DNA of 64,000 bases from Aplectana chamaeleonis (GCA_029168955.1 JAPDOI010000135.1:1058501-1122500), one strand, 5' to 3'. Positions 1-12,057 are shown, counted from the first letter of the stretch. Notes: generated by a model from the letters alone, not told the origin. Numbers and translations: made by a program.

Positions 1-194
1 GAATTTAAAAAAAAAACTCACGAAGCCCGACAAAAAGGCTAATTTCACTCACGCACTAAGGATAGCCCCTGTTCGTGTAATATTTGAACGGTCAGAAACA
101 AAAATAATGCCGAAACAAACAAGAAAAAAACTGTAACTTACCCAGAAAATCAGCTGTGCTGTCGATCGATAATGAAATCTGGCGTCGTCCACCG

Positions 195-836
195 TAGTTT
201 TAGCGTGTCACCGCAACCACACCATGTCCTTTTAACATTGCGGTAAACTATATTTATCACACAGTTATCCACACCGCCTCTCATTCATATCCAATACCGC
301 CTTCTCATGAAGTTTCGCTCATAGTCATCCACTATCGTTAAATGTCGCTTGGCAAGGTGAACTCCGCTTAGTATTTACTGAGATTTAAACGTTTTGTCGC
401 CTGGCGTCGCCTATAGTCGCTCGGTATCGCCTTTTATCGCTAGAGAGCGCCCACTATCATTCACTTTGTTCCCCATACAGATCTCGGTCTAGAGTGACAT
501 ACCCATGAAATTGATTCATTAATTAGTGTTTCTCATTGTCACTCAATGTGGCCAGGTGGTATTTCTCATAAATGCAAACTGTCACCCTTCGATACCAGAA
601 AGCAACTACATTTATGCTCTTGCTACGTTCACGAGTATCTTCTCTCGCTGAGTACAATGTGGCTCGGTGTCGCCATATATAGTTCATAGACATCTTCGGT
701 TTTTCACTTCATTCAAAATTGGGTCCAGAGTTGCGTCCCTTCTAAGTAGACTATCGATTAGTTTTCGTTATTATTGATCACTGCCGCCAAGTGTCGCCTA
801 TTGTGGCTTTGGGGACATCTACCAGTGTTTGGTAGG
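195..836. repeat. Diverged flank of the TGTCGC satellite
   Basis: Scattered satellite-like stretches occur at about 370-480 and 775-815, for example the motif gtgtcgcctattgtgg just before the P0 copy. They match the core of the array at 2325-4375. The rest of this stretch is AT-rich and shows no gene that I recognise. Confidence 0.5.
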
Positions 837-1620
837 GTGCCCAAGTGCTTCCTGGTCGGCGTCGATAATGTCGGTTCAAAGCAGATGCGGGAGATTCGTC
901 AGGCAATGAGAGGTCATGCCGTAATCTTTATGGGAAACAACACCATGATCCGCAAAGCAATCCAAGGCCATTTGGCGAAGAATCCAGCCCTTGAGAAGCT
1001 TCTTCCTTGCATTGTGCAGAATGTCGGATTCGTTTTCACGAAGGAAGGTCTTGAAGAGATTCGTGCGAAACTGTTGGAGAACAGGAGGGGTGCTTCTGCT
1101 AAGGCTGGTGCTATCGCTCCTTGCGATGTGAAACTGATTCCTCCGAACACCGGTATGGGCCCAAAGAAGACCTCGTTCTACCAGGATCTCCAGATTGCGA
1201 CCAAAATTGCGAGGGGTACCATTGAGATTTTGAATGAGGTGCAGCTGATCAAGGATGGCGAAAAGCTCGGAGCTTCTGAGGCTGCTCTCCTTAATATGCT
1301 TGGAATAACGCCATTCTCGTATGGTCTGGTCGTTATGCAAGTGTATGACAATGGAACCATCTACACCCCCGAGGTTCTCGATATGACAACCGATGAGCTT
1401 CGCCGACGCTTCATGGCCGGAGTTCGCAATGTTGCTGCCGTGTCGCTCGCCATCAAATATCCGACTGTGGCATCTGTTGCCCACTCGTTGGCCAGAGGAG
1501 TCCAGAACATGCTCGGAGTCGCCGCCGTCACCGATGTCAACTTCAAGGAGGCAGCTCAGCTCAAGGAATACCTCGCTGACCCGAGCAAATTCGCTGCTGC
1601 TGTTGCGCCCGCTGCTGCTT
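837..1620 (+). pseudogene. 60S acidic ribosomal protein P0 (RPLP0), truncated intronless copy
   Basis: P0 is the stalk-base protein of the large ribosomal subunit; it binds 28S rRNA and the P1/P2 dimers. About 261 codons read without a stop, from [16 protein letters not shown] through the alanine-rich hinge. They include [38 protein letters not shown] and [12 protein letters not shown]. The family is usually about 310-320 residues. Here roughly 20 N-terminal residues are missing, and the charged C-terminal tail ending in the GFGLFD-type motif is missing too. The frame runs into unrelated sequence at both ends (open 774-1676). Several usually conserved positions differ, for example K to N in the GKNTM motif and E to K in GPEKTSF. 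No intron is visible and satellite DNA lies on both sides. I therefore read it as a retrocopy or duplicated fragment, not the working gene. A multi-exon gene with its other exons outside this stretch is the alternative. Confidence 0.75.
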
Positions 1621-2324
1621 CGATCCCCTTGACTATTGTTTTTGTTAAATCTGTTGCAGACGATAAACATTATTAAAAAAATTGGCTCTAAAGTTTTTCG
1701 CATTGATCTCCTCTTATCGCCCGAAGGCACCATCTGTTATTCACTTAATTTGCCATTCACAACTGGATCTAGAAAATTACACCGTTCGAGTAGAATCAGT
1801 CTTCCTTTTAATCGATCATTATCGCCATGTGTGACCTATTGTCGCCTACGGGCGCTTGCTTGGGGACCTTTTGAGCGCCGCGTAGCCGGTCGCGGGAAGT
1901 ATGAACACGGCCTCTAATTGAAGGCAAGGTTTGCGATAAAAACGACTTTTGCGCTCTCTTCATGAGAATGTATATCAAGTCATCACAAGAATAAAAATAA
2001 GTGAAAAAAAACCGGAAATTCGCGGGGACAAAACTACCACAAACCCTTGTTTATCCGCCTTTTATTTTGCTTTAATGTAGTCAGTAGTCTCCAAAAATGC
2101 TCAGAAATTACTTATAGTTAACAAAACAGGCGTTAATAGAAATCTCGATAATTGGGGCACAAAGAAATAACTTATTCCTTTTTTCTGCAATTTTTCATTA
2201 TTTTCATATTTGTGATAGCCAGATCTACCTTCTCATGAGGATAGCACAACAACCGCTTTTGCCGAGAACCCTGATATAAGAAGTTCATACACGCATCTCT
2301 TTCAATGGCAATCCCCAGTATCTC
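1621..2324. other. No gene seen; one diverged satellite fragment
   Basis: Satellite-like sequence reappears at about 1805-1875 (gacctattgtcgcctacggg). The remainder is AT-rich and holds nothing I recognise. Confidence 0.5.
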
Positions 2325-4375
2325 TCCTAAGTGTCGCCTATTGTCGCTCAATCTCACCTTTCACCTCTCAATGCACCCACTGTTGATCAGTCTCGTTCTA
2401 CCTCTAACCTGGCTGTAGAGTCTTTCGTATCGCACAGTGTTGCTCAGTGTCGCTCACTGTCGCCTGATGTCGCTATGCAGTGCCAGCTTATATTCACTGA
2501 TACCTATCGTCAACTCTACTCACCATCCTAATTGACTCTGACTAGTACATCCGCCAGGTGTCGCCTATTGTCGCTCTATCTCGCCTTCCAGGGACACCTA
2601 CTATCACTCAGCGTCTTTTTACTTCTAATCTAGCGGTATCGTTCATATAGCACAACGCCGCTTATTATCGCCTATTGTCCCCAAATTTCGCTCTGCATTG
2701 CCAGCTTGTATCTACTGAAAAGTATAGATAATCATCTTAATTACCTTTGACTGGTATATCCGCCAGTTGTCGCCTATTGTCACTTTATGCTGCCTTCCTT
2801 CACTCAGGAACACCTACTATCACTCAGCGTCCTTTTACTTCTTATCTAGCTGTAGAGTCGTTCATATAGCACAACGCCGCTTAATATCGCCTACTGTCGC
2901 TAGATGTCGCTCTGCTTTGCCAGCTCATATGTACTGAAAAGTATGGATACCTATTGTCAACTCCACTCATCTTCTTATTGATTTTGTCTAGTATATCCGC
3001 CAGGTGTCGCCTATTGTCGCTCTATGTCGCCTTCCATCACTCAGGGACACCTACTATCACTCACCGTCTTTTTACTTCTAATTTAGCCGTAGAGTCGTTC
3101 ATATAGCGCAAAGCCGCTTATTATCGCCTATTGTCGCCAGATGTCGCTCTGCTTTGCCAGCTTATATCTACTGATGCCTATTTTCAACTCCACTCATCGT
3201 CCTTATTGACTTTTGACTTTCACTAGTATATCCGCCACGCGTCGCCTAATGTCGCCCGCTGTCGTCTCCCATCACTCAAGTACAGCTACTATTACTTGGC
3301 ATCTTTTTACCTCTAATCTAGCTGTAGAGTTGTTGATATCGCACAGTGTCGCTTATTTCCGCTCACTGTCGTCAGATGTCGTTCTGCATTGCCAGTTTAT
3401 ATCTACTGATGCCTATTTTCAACTCCACTCATCTTCCTTATTGACTTTTGACTTTCACTAGTATATTCGCCACGCGTCGCCTAATGTCGCCCGCTGTCGT
3501 CTTCCATCACTCAAGTACAGCTACTATTACTTAGCATCTTTTTACCTCTAATCCAGCTGTAGAGACGTTCATATCGCACAGTGCCGCTCATTTTCGCTGA
3601 CTGTCGCCGGATGTCGCTCTGCAATTCCACCTCATTTCTACTGATACCTACTGTCAACTCCACTCCTTATTCACTTCTCACTTCCACTAATATATCCGCC
3701 AGGTGTCGCCTATGAACGCTAGGTGTCCCCTTCCATCTCTCTACGACATCTATTATGTAATGTTCAGTATCGTTTCACCTCTAATGTCGCACAGTGTCGC
3801 TTATTGTCGCCTACTTTCGCTAGAATCCCCCTGTAATGCCAGCTTTTGTCTACTGATACCTACTGACAACTCCTCTCATTTTACTTATTGACTTTCGTTA
3901 GTATATCCAAGAGATGTCGTCTATTGTCGTTCGCTGTCGCCTTCCATCACTCAAGGAAGTCTACTCATGTTCAGTATCGTTTCACCTCTAATCTAGCTGT
4001 AGAGTCGCTCATATCACACAGTGCCGCTTATAATCGCACACTGTCGCCAGGTTTCGCTCTGCATCTCCGGTTTATTTCTACTGATGCCTATTGTCAGCTC
4101 CACACGTTTTCTTTATTGACCTTCACTAGTACATGTATATGGGCCAGGTGTCGCCTATTGTCGCTTGATGTCTCCTTCCATGACTCAAGGACACCTACTG
4201 TGTATTGTTCAGTATCGTTTTACATTTGATTTAGCTGTAGAGTCGTTCATATAGTGCTGTGCCGCTTATTGTCGCCTACTGTCGCCTGACGTCGCTCTGC
4301 AGTGCCAGTCTTCGTTATTGACGTTCATTAGTATATCCGCCAGGTGTCGCCTATCGTCGCTTTATGACTTTGTCG
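2325..4375. repeat. Tandem satellite, about 10 units of 200-238 bp
   Basis: The anchor gccaggtgtcgcctattg, or a close variant, starts near 2325, 2551, 2761, 2998, 3232, 3470, 3698, 3907, 4143 and 4341. Each unit continues with a TCACTCAGGGACACCTAC-like segment, a segment near TTTTACCTCTAATCTAGCTG, and a second TGTCGC cluster. Within each cluster TGTCGC recurs every 10 bases. Short open frames in the array are by-products of the repeat. Confidence 0.85.
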
Positions 4376-5343
4376 CTTTGCTCTTTTATTGCTCAGTCAC
4401 GCCCAGCAGTGCTCAGCCGTGATTTTCTCTAAAATTGTCTTCACTCTTGTAAACGTTTCGGATAGATTTGTCGCTTGTTCTCGTGAATGATTGCCGACTT
4501 CAGCCAGGTTTAATTATTGCACTTCAACTTTTAAGAGCAATTGAACTGGCTAAGAACAAAGTGCCACTTCCAGCAGAATATGTAGTCCAGCCTAGTCTTT
4601 TGTTACGACGTTTTTTTTACGCCACTAATTTCTTTCTCCACTAGAGGATGAGTGCGCATATTGCTCTTTTTTCATTCCATATGCACTTTTGAAGTTCGTT
4701 TTTGGAAGGCAGAACTCAACTAGCATTTCACTCGTCTAATTGGTGTTCTCCCTCTGCAATTCGGAAAGGCCCAAGGATCCGGGGACAATCAATAGAACTA
4801 TTTTACCCAAAATCTGCTAACGTTTCTCGACTTACTCGAACACTACTCGTTTGTGACCGGTTTTGACCTTGGAGGTCTAATAACTTCCTCAGGCTCCTAA
4901 TCGAGCCATAAACATGTGTGTCATCTCGCGCCGCCTAATGATGCTCACTTAGACTCCTCAGGGGAATTCAACTACACCCGTCCCACTCCCGAATTTTCGT
5001 GCTCCTGCCGCTCGCGCACTTTTCCGTGTATGAGCCGTGCTTGACCTTATGGAGGAGGGTGACGACAAAAATGCCCATTTCATATTCTCAAGATAAGGGC
5101 AGAGCACGGAGGCGGCTGTGAAGAAACGTTCCTCCCACCTCGCTTCTTTAGCCAAAGGCGAGGGTTGTACTTGTATGCTTATTAGCAGGCAGGCGAAAAG
5201 GAAAAATCAATTAAACTAATTCACAATATGTACATATGGGTGTAGGATGAGAACTCATGGCTTGACCAAAAAAAGCGGACTCGGTGATGTTTGTTGCATG
5301 GCTGCAAGAGAGTTTTCATTAGATTCGGTATGATGTTTCCAAC
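4376..5343. other. No gene or repeat recognised
   Basis: Mixed-composition sequence. Short open frames on both strands show no family resemblance. Confidence 0.4.
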
Positions 5344-5500
5344 CAGGGGTGTGCGTTTCTCGATTTTTCAGTTTTTACGTTTTTCGCCCTTTTTGGCTAG
5401 AGAAAAATCATTTCTCGGTTTCTCTGCTTTTCGCCCTTTTTGACGGAAAAAGTCATTAACGAAAAAACGAAAAATGCGAAAAAAAAGCTGCAGGCATCAA
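5344..5500. mobile_element. hAT-like element end (solo)
   Basis: The stretch starts CAGGGGTGTGCGTTTCTCG and runs into degenerate TTTTTCG/CGTTTTTCGCCC repeats. The terminus matches the ends of the elements at 41780-46281 and 53290-56095. I found no matching right end or 8-bp duplication (the left flank is TTTCCAAC), so only one end is supported. Confidence 0.45.
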
Positions 5501-6029
5501 TCGATTTTATTGATTTTTTTGAACCAACACACAACTCAAGTTTGCATTGTTTTACCCAGCGAAAACGACTGCATTGAAGTCTACTTGTAGATACCGCAAG
5601 CCTGTGCTGCGGTCGCGTCGCGGCAATTACTGACGGGTAGCACAGAGAGACAGAGTTTGCTTTGTCCCCAGCCAACGAAGTTGAAAAATGATCACTGGTC
5701 GGGTAGGGTACTCCCTTAGAATGGTTGTCCTCCAGGGGCCGGATTCATTATTGAACTTTATGACCGGTAATCTGGGTAAGAGTATCTTCCCAGCCTGCGC
5801 CCTCATCAGCAATAACTGTGTTCTCATGCAGGAGCCTACCCTTACCCAGCCTATCAACGATGAAACTCGGTGATGAATTCGGCCCCTGTGCCCCCTCCTG
5901 ATCGACTGAGCTCACCACTACAACTGCCTCTTTCTTACACGATTGCTTCTCAGACAGTCAGACTTTGGAGATCGCGCGCTCCACGACTGATCGTTCCAAT
6001 GGATGCGCAGCGTGGACACGCGGTCTCTC
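5501..6029. other. No gene or repeat recognised
   Basis: Short open frames only, with no recognisable product. Confidence 0.35.
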
Positions 6030-6168
6030 AAGACCCTAGTCTTACATGGACGTTTTGCCGCCGCTGGATTAGGCGGCAGGTCTGCTATTGGTCGATTTCG
6101 AAATCTCACCAATCGCAGACGCCCCGCGGAAACCAGCGGCTGCGAGACGCCGATGTATAACTAGGGCC
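6030..6168. mobile_element. Small fold-back element
   Basis: This is an imperfect palindrome centred on GATTTCGAAATC near 6095. The left arm (AGACCCTAGTCTTACATGG...) pairs with the right arm ending TATAACTAGGGCCC. It is about 140 bp with no open frame. No clear target duplication was found. Confidence 0.5.
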
Positions 6169-6446
6169 CAAGTGTTGACTGTCCGTAAAATAGTCCTTGA
6201 GCTCTCTAATAAAGGAATACGATCACGGAGCCGATCAATGTCAATGCAATGTCATTCTCGTTTGGCTTTACAATTTCTTAATACATCGATCCAGCAAAAT
6301 CCGCAGTCAGGTGCGGTTAAAGATTTTTGTTCGATTTTCGGTTTCTTATCACATTTTAAAAAATAAATAATGGATTGATTTTATCGATTCTCAGTGGAAG
6401 TTAGTAGTGTGTGTACACATCGATAGAGGATCTTGGGTAACACTCC

Positions 6447-6922
6447 ATAGGGATTGATCCTAGCGTAAACTGGAGTTTCGCCAAACGATCTGTTTAGTGT
6501 TGTGGGGCGGATAAAAAGAAGAAGTTGTTAAATTTTCCTTAATGCACATGGGTAGATCAAAAATCGCAGAAAAAACGCTATTTTTTGGATTCCTGAAATT
6601 TTAACATTTCAAGTTCAAACTTGGTGCAGGTGTGGGAGTACTTCGAGCGCTGAACAGGAATATAAGGGCCATTTTCAGTTTCTCAGAAAATTACTGTAGG
6701 TTAAATTCGTGTTCAGCGCCCCAAATAACCCCTGAACTAAGTTTGGGCTGAAAGTGTTAGAAATTCTAAAACTCAAAATCATTATGTTTTTTTTTGTCGT
6801 TTTTGATCTACTCAGGTGCATTAAGGAAATTAATGGACTTTGAACTGCTTCTTCTCACCCCCCCCCCCACAATATTCACCAGATCATTTTTTTGAAACTC
6901 CAGTTTACGCTGGGATCAGTCC
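6447..6922. mobile_element. Palindromic MITE with about 40-bp TIRs
   Basis: The left end GGGATTGATCCTAGCGTAAA and the right end, read from the other strand as GGGACTGATCCCAGCGTAAA, are inverted. The pairing continues inward (CCTTAATGCAC...TAGATCAAAAA on both arms). The centre contains ATTCGTGTTCAGCGCC, which is shared in inverted form with 56,196-57,223 and near 39,970. Confidence 0.65.
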
Positions 6923-6944
6923 CTGGTCAGGTTTCGAGTTTGAC

Positions 6945-7206
6945 GCCTGGGGCGGTATGCACGTACGCGGCGGGTTAGGTTGGGGTTAGGCAGGGTTTGG
7001 AGCGTCGGTGCGTTTGAGGATAGTAGCGCGAGGGCTAAAAGGGGGTTAGGCTAACACTGAAAAATCGTTCCCTCGCAAACCCCGTTGAGACCCCAACTAT
7101 TCATTATCTCCAGCACTCGCACAGCAATGATCAAACGCGCCGACGCACCAAACCCTGCCTAACCCCAACCTAACCCACCGCGTACGTGCATGCCGCCTCT
7201 GGAGGA
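6945..7206. mobile_element. MITE with about 75-bp TIRs containing TTAGG motifs
   Basis: The left arm GCACGTACGCGGCGGGTTAG is followed by GTTGGGGTTAGGCAGGG. It is mirrored by the right arm CCCTGCCTAACCCCAACC and CGCGTACGTGC. The arms carry TTAGGC-like words but are not a telomeric array. Confidence 0.65.
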
Positions 7207-7939
7207 TGCCAGGTAAGCGAAAAATTTGGAATGCGCCTATTCTGAAGTTCGACCGAGGTTCCACTGGTATCTCGCAGACTCTCTTTCGTCTCTGCTTCAA
7301 GATGGTCCTATCGAAGTAGTTTCCTACGTTCACACGCCCGAAGAAGAAGAGTCGTCATAGACCGGAGGTATACACCGGAGGGACGCTGCGGGAATGGTAA
7401 GACAACTGATACTAATGAACGCTCTCTGCCGAGGCATTCCAAAGGGACACTTTTCACTAAAAAAACGCGTCGAAAGGCCGTACCGAGAGGCTAAACAAGC
7501 CGCGGCACTTTGTACAGCGTTGTTATGGGACCTTCCCAGTTGGACATTCGCCAAATTCTTTCAAGGTTCAATTTTTTAGAACAAACTAATGGTCTAAACA
7601 GCGCGGTGTGAAGAGTGTTGAGTAATATAAAATTTTCGCCACAAGTTTTCAATAGAAGAGCGAAATGTTGGCAAAATACAATTGAAAAGCTCAAGAAATT
7701 TTGGCCCACATCGTTGCACCGTTGTACTGGGAAAAAGTGATGGCGACGACCGGGGGGAAGGGGCGGGGTCCTCACTTCGTAATTTTTGATAGTGAACGAA
7801 TTTTTAGATTAAGACTACATTGATGCATCGATTGTATCAATTAATCTTAATAATGCAATAATAAAATGTTGTTTACGAAAGCAGACAAAAATAACTCTCC
7901 TGCGACAATGACATCAAATGTTTATTCAATGGCTGAACA
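7207..7939. other. No gene or repeat recognised
   Basis: Short open frames only. Nothing resembles a known family. Confidence 0.35.
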
Positions 7940-8850
7940 TTCATTAGTGCCCTCAGGGCACATAGGTGCGGTTTCGGGCATTATAACCACATTCAGTAAT
8001 TTTTGTTCGGATGTGAAAACGCGCCCCAAATTTTATGGACGAAGCTTTAAGCCGAACAGCGCTACATAGGTTGGGCGGAGCCTGTTTTCTTGCCCTCAGG
8101 GCACATGGGTGCGCTTTCGGGCATGAAAACCACGTTTTGTAGTTTACTGTTCAGAGGTGAAAACGCACCCTGAATTTCATGGAAGAAGCTTTAAGCCGAA
8201 CAGAGCTACATAGGATTGGCGGAGCCTGTTTTCTTTCCCTGAGGGCACATAGGTGCGGTTTCGGGCATGGAAACCACGTATAGTAATTGGCTATACTAAT
8301 GTGAAAACGCGCTTAAAGTTTTATGGACGCAGCTTTAAGCGGAACAGCGCTACATAGGATGTGGCCTATGAAAAAAATCGATAGCTGTAAAAATTTACAA
8401 GTATTTAACGAAATTTGAATTAGTGAGTTTCGCAATGCTAAAACGTGCGGAAAACCTAGACACGGACCCGAGAAAATGATTCCAGTCTTTTAACCGGTTA
8501 AAAACGGTCTTTCAAGACCCATGTTTAGGTGTGATACAGTCGATTGTATCACACCTAAAAATGGGTCTTCAAAGGCCGTTTTTAACCGGTTAAAAGAATG
8601 AAATTGATTAGTTGGGTCCCTGACTAGGTTTTCCGCACGTTTTGGCAACTCGAAACTCCCTAACTAAAATTTCGCTAAATCCTTGTAAATATTTCACAGC
8701 TACCGATTTTTTCATGGACCCCTCCCTATGTAGCGCTGTTCGGATGGAAGCTGCATCCATGAAATTTTGAGTGCGTTTTCACATGCGGATATTCGTATTC
8801 AAAATCTGGCTTCTGCGCCCGCAACAGCATGTGCTCTCAGGGCATAAAAA
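7940..8850. mobile_element. Large fold-back element with 145-bp tandem units
   Basis: Three tandem units of about 145 bp start near 7946, 8091 and 8236 (gccctcagggcacatagg). They precede a palindrome of about 350 bp centred near 8541 on GGTGTGATACAG/TCGATTG. An inverted partial copy of the 145-bp unit follows at 8719-8850 (cctatgtagcgctgttcgga). The arms of the central palindrome pair over roughly 170 bp. Confidence 0.7.
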
Positions 8851-10394
8851 TCCTATGCTTCAGGCGATATCGCATCTTGGACACGAGTCAGATTCGTGGA
8901 GTAAATTGTAAGAGATATAACAGTGAACAATGCTCTTCTCAAACAGTCAACTATCCATTATTTCTCAGAATTGCGAAAAGAAAACCTGTGAATCCTAAAT
9001 AGCCTAAAAATGCATCTCAGATTACGAAATTCCACAATATCTGTGTTATTTCGTTGACAGTATAGTCCGCTTGTAATGACCTCGATGACAGCGAATACTC
9101 AACACCACTGTTGCTGACATATCCACGAGCGCTTTGGCGACACACTTTACCTGGCCAAAACTCCTACATGTCAGAGTCAGTGACGATGGTCATGCTACTG
9201 TCGTCTATTGTCTTGCATGCTTTATCACAAGTGAATTGTAAGCTCTTCTTTTGTGTTCCTGCCTTATTTTTACATCTCCATTTCTTATCTTGCCTCATTT
9301 GTTTTTTCGTAGTTGTTTCTCACTATTCAGTTTCTTTTTTGATCTCCTGTCTCATTTCGCTCTCTCAGTATAATCTCCAGTTTTATTTTGACCTCTCATT
9401 GTGATCTCATTTTGCTGTCATTTTTTATACTAAGTGTATGGCTCTCAACCCCACCCCGCCCTGAAAAAAGTCCATCTTATTTCTTGGTTGACCGAAAGTC
9501 CGACCCCCCATCCCACCGGATGTCGACGGGTCCGACCCCCCCCCCCTTCTGTAATACATCACACCTCACGCCGAACCCTGTCCCCGTTTTCTCTCGACCT
9601 TTCGACGGCTGGATCACTGCTGCCCACCACGCCTTCCCTCCGCTCTCTCGTTGTCTCTTTCCACCGCTCCGCACATGCACGCAAAGGAACCATTAGAAAT
9701 CCGTTTTTTTTTCACAGGCTATATGTGTGTGGCAACAAACCTCTATGTCCTATGTTAAAAAGATACGAAATTCCCATCACTCATCGCGCGTGCATGTGCT
9801 CGCGGTTCTGCTGGACATGCGTACTCAGTCCGGCCACAACGAGTGGATTTTTACATTCGATTCGCATGATGTGGATGCTTATCGATCGGACGGAAGGTCG
9901 AGTGACTAGCCGAAGGAGACAAAAAAGGTTGGGCACAAGCGACGCGTTTTATTGTATGTAAAAACCGCATTATGCCACTTGTAAGTGATCAGTACCTCGA
10001 GCCGATTCTGTACTCAGTGTAAGCTGTTTGCTCTCTTTGCTATGTAGTTCTAAACATGCTGGCTGCACAATCTTACTGTTCATTACTTGTCCGCCCCTGA
10101 TCCACGTCTATTCTCTGCGCTCCGTCGCTTGTTAGTTGAACAAGCCCTTTCACGATCACACTACGCCTTGTATTTGCGAAGATGGCCCCACAGTGGTTTG
10201 TGTGCGAATGAACTGCTCAATAGCTGTTAGGGGAGTTTCACGTCGCTCTCGAGTTATTGGAAAAGATCCGTGATCAAGTAAAGACATGCTTGTTCGGATG
10301 AGTTAGGGCGGAGTAAGCAGCGTAGCTCGATCATGGCAAAAGGTGAGGTTGATAAGGAGGTTTTGATATGATAACAGACATATGTGTATTGGCT
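8851..10394. other. No gene seen; T-rich stretch and a possible dispersed repeat
   Basis: 9230-9430 is pyrimidine-rich. 10,280-10,385 resembles 21,481-21,600 and 53,555-53,740 (shared word gcggagtaagcag), which suggests an old dispersed repeat. No coding family was recognised. Confidence 0.35.
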
Positions 10395-11130
10395 AGCATA
10401 GGAAAAAGAGGGCGAAATGAGCAAAGTTGGCAACAAAACCGTCTTTTGCCTTTGACATGCTTTAAAGTACTCCAATTTAAATCTTGAAAAAAATCTCTCT
10501 AAACTTGATCTCCATAGAGTCCAGAAAATTTCACGAGGAAAACCCTCTTTGGACAAAGTTGTTTGAGCGTGCGATGACGAGTGAATTCGCGCTCGGTGGT
10601 TTCTTTCCGCTAGTCACGGCTCGCAAATCCACACTTTATCGCATGATGAAACAACTCTGCCCAAAACTGGTTCCCTCGTGAAGTTTTCCGGACCTTCTTG
10701 AAGGCCGCGCTGAAGAGATTGGTTCTTCCAAAGTTTAGACCAGAGCACTTTAAAGGCAGTTCCCACAATGGAAACCGTCTTCGAATTTACACCGGAAATC
10801 GAGAGGTGCTGGTCTCATGGCAGCAGCAGTGTCGAAAAAACGGCGAAAAAACCATGAATAGCCTTTTACGGCCCTTCGAGAAAAAACCAGTATTTTAAAT
10901 GACGTGGATTTTCAATCCTTGCCTCATGGAGAATATTTTTGATCAATTGATTGTCATATCCTTTGTTGAAGTCGATTTTTCAGTTCTTTTTCCCCCGAAC
11001 CTTTCGAATTCCGGTGGAAATTCGGAGACGCTTTTCATCGTGGACCCTGCCTTCAAAGCAAGTTATAGATAGGCAAAAGACGCATTTGTCGCCAACTTTA
11101 CACATTTCGCCCCTTTTTTCCTTAGGATAT
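10395..11130. mobile_element. Inverted-repeat element with GGGCGAAAT ends
   Basis: The left segment (gggcgaaatgagcaaagttg, then cgtcttttgcc) is inverted at 11,065-11,130 (ggcaaaagacgc...caactttacacatttcgcc). The same terminal sequence forms the inverted pair at 29,450-29,955. A TTAA-family element lies just inside the right arm. Confidence 0.5.
10754..11052. mobile_element. TTAA-family MITE, short copy
   Basis: It starts AGGCAGTTCCCACAATGG after TTAA (10,750-10,753) and ends CATCGTGGACCCTGCCT before TCAA. The TIRs match the longer copies of the family, and the body is about 300 bp. Confidence 0.6.
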
Positions 11131-11943
11131 CTGCGGAATTGTATGCCATTAAGAGTATTATCACATCGGTTATTCAATCCCTCTGTTTCTCATAAGTAGA
11201 TACGGACATAGTTAAGTTCATGGTGAAGTTTTTGAGCAAAAGAAACTTTTTCGAATGGCAACCATGTATTTTGCTTCAAGAGGCTGCTCGTTTGCTGAGG
11301 GTTGTTTTTACTCTCAACAAGACATCAACTTCGAAACTTCTTTCAGTGAGTCAAAGACCTTCTGTGTTTGCACTGCCGGTCGCAGACGACAATAGTGGTT
11401 GGTATCGATTTCGGCAACTGAACTTTACATTTCGCCTTTTCAGCACTTCATTTTTTGCTGAATATTTCCAGAAGAGCTTTCGTGTGAGCCTCCATAGCTC
11501 ACAAGCTCAATCTGTCCATAAAAGATTCGGCATCGTAGAAAAACCTTCTTCAGTACTTTAATACATCAAGGCATTAAATGATTCATCAATATTTTTTTCA
11601 GCATTTTCTCAGACCATCACATAACGCTAAATAGCCCGCTCCTGCTGATGGTTATAAGTTTTCGCTCTACTCCTTCCCGTCAAAAGTCTTTCCATTCACT
11701 CTACATATACATTTCAATCTGTTTCAGGCAGTGTTTCGATTCTTCTCGTCACTAGACATACGCTGGAGGAGCTACTCGTACTATTATTCGTAGTGCTTGA
11801 CGTTGGTGTGTCGGAGTTCGTCTTGTTTCTGTACACTTCGCTAGCCCCCAAATCGCTTAGAAGTGCTGAGCGTCAAGCGGCGGCCGCGAACTCGTCGTGC
11901 ACGAGGCGCTGCCTCGTGCAGCGCCTTCTGGCACTGAGCCACC
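11131..11943. other. Region upstream of mGluR exon 1
   Basis: No repeat or gene was recognised at 11,131-11,760. The last ~160 bases before the exon are GC-rich and end with GCCACC directly before the ATG. This fits 5' leader sequence, but no promoter element can be supported. Confidence 0.35.
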
Positions 11944-12057
11944 ATGCTCTACAGCCATGTCACACTGCTCATGCTACGGGTCGTCGACGTGGTCGCCAAG
12001 ACCACCGTTCAGCAGTCTGCTCGGATGCTGGTCGCCGAGATTCCTGGCGAGATTCAG
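11944..12057 (+). CDS. mgl-2: Metabotropic glutamate receptor (group I-like), exon 1
   Basis: This is the first coding exon of a class C GPCR that senses glutamate. It encodes 38 residues (MLYSHVTLLMLRVV... QQSARMLVAEIPGEIQ) and ends in phase 0 at a consensus donor, CAG|gtcagt. The ATG has a good context (GCCACCATG) and an in-frame TGA lies just upstream, so I chose this start. The start of the protein is hydrophobic and could be a signal peptide, but it is interrupted by R and D. Residues AEIPGEIQ join in frame to IGALFPLH of exon 2, matching the receptor-family pattern in which a G-D/E-I stretch precedes IGALF. The link spans a 38.6-kb intron and is inferred from phase and family alignment. 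An additional upstream exon is possible. Confidence 0.7.

Noticed and set aside
876..1733. 285-codon open frame antisense to the P0 copy
   Set aside because: It is a shadow of the P0 reading frame and shows no protein-family motif.
2325..4375. CRISPR-like array
   Set aside because: The repeats are diverged, over 200 bp long, without unique spacers of constant size, and in a eukaryotic genome; this is satellite DNA.
6945..7206. Interstitial telomere array
   Set aside because: Only a few TTAGG-like words occur, inside an inverted repeat, without tandem TTAGGC units.
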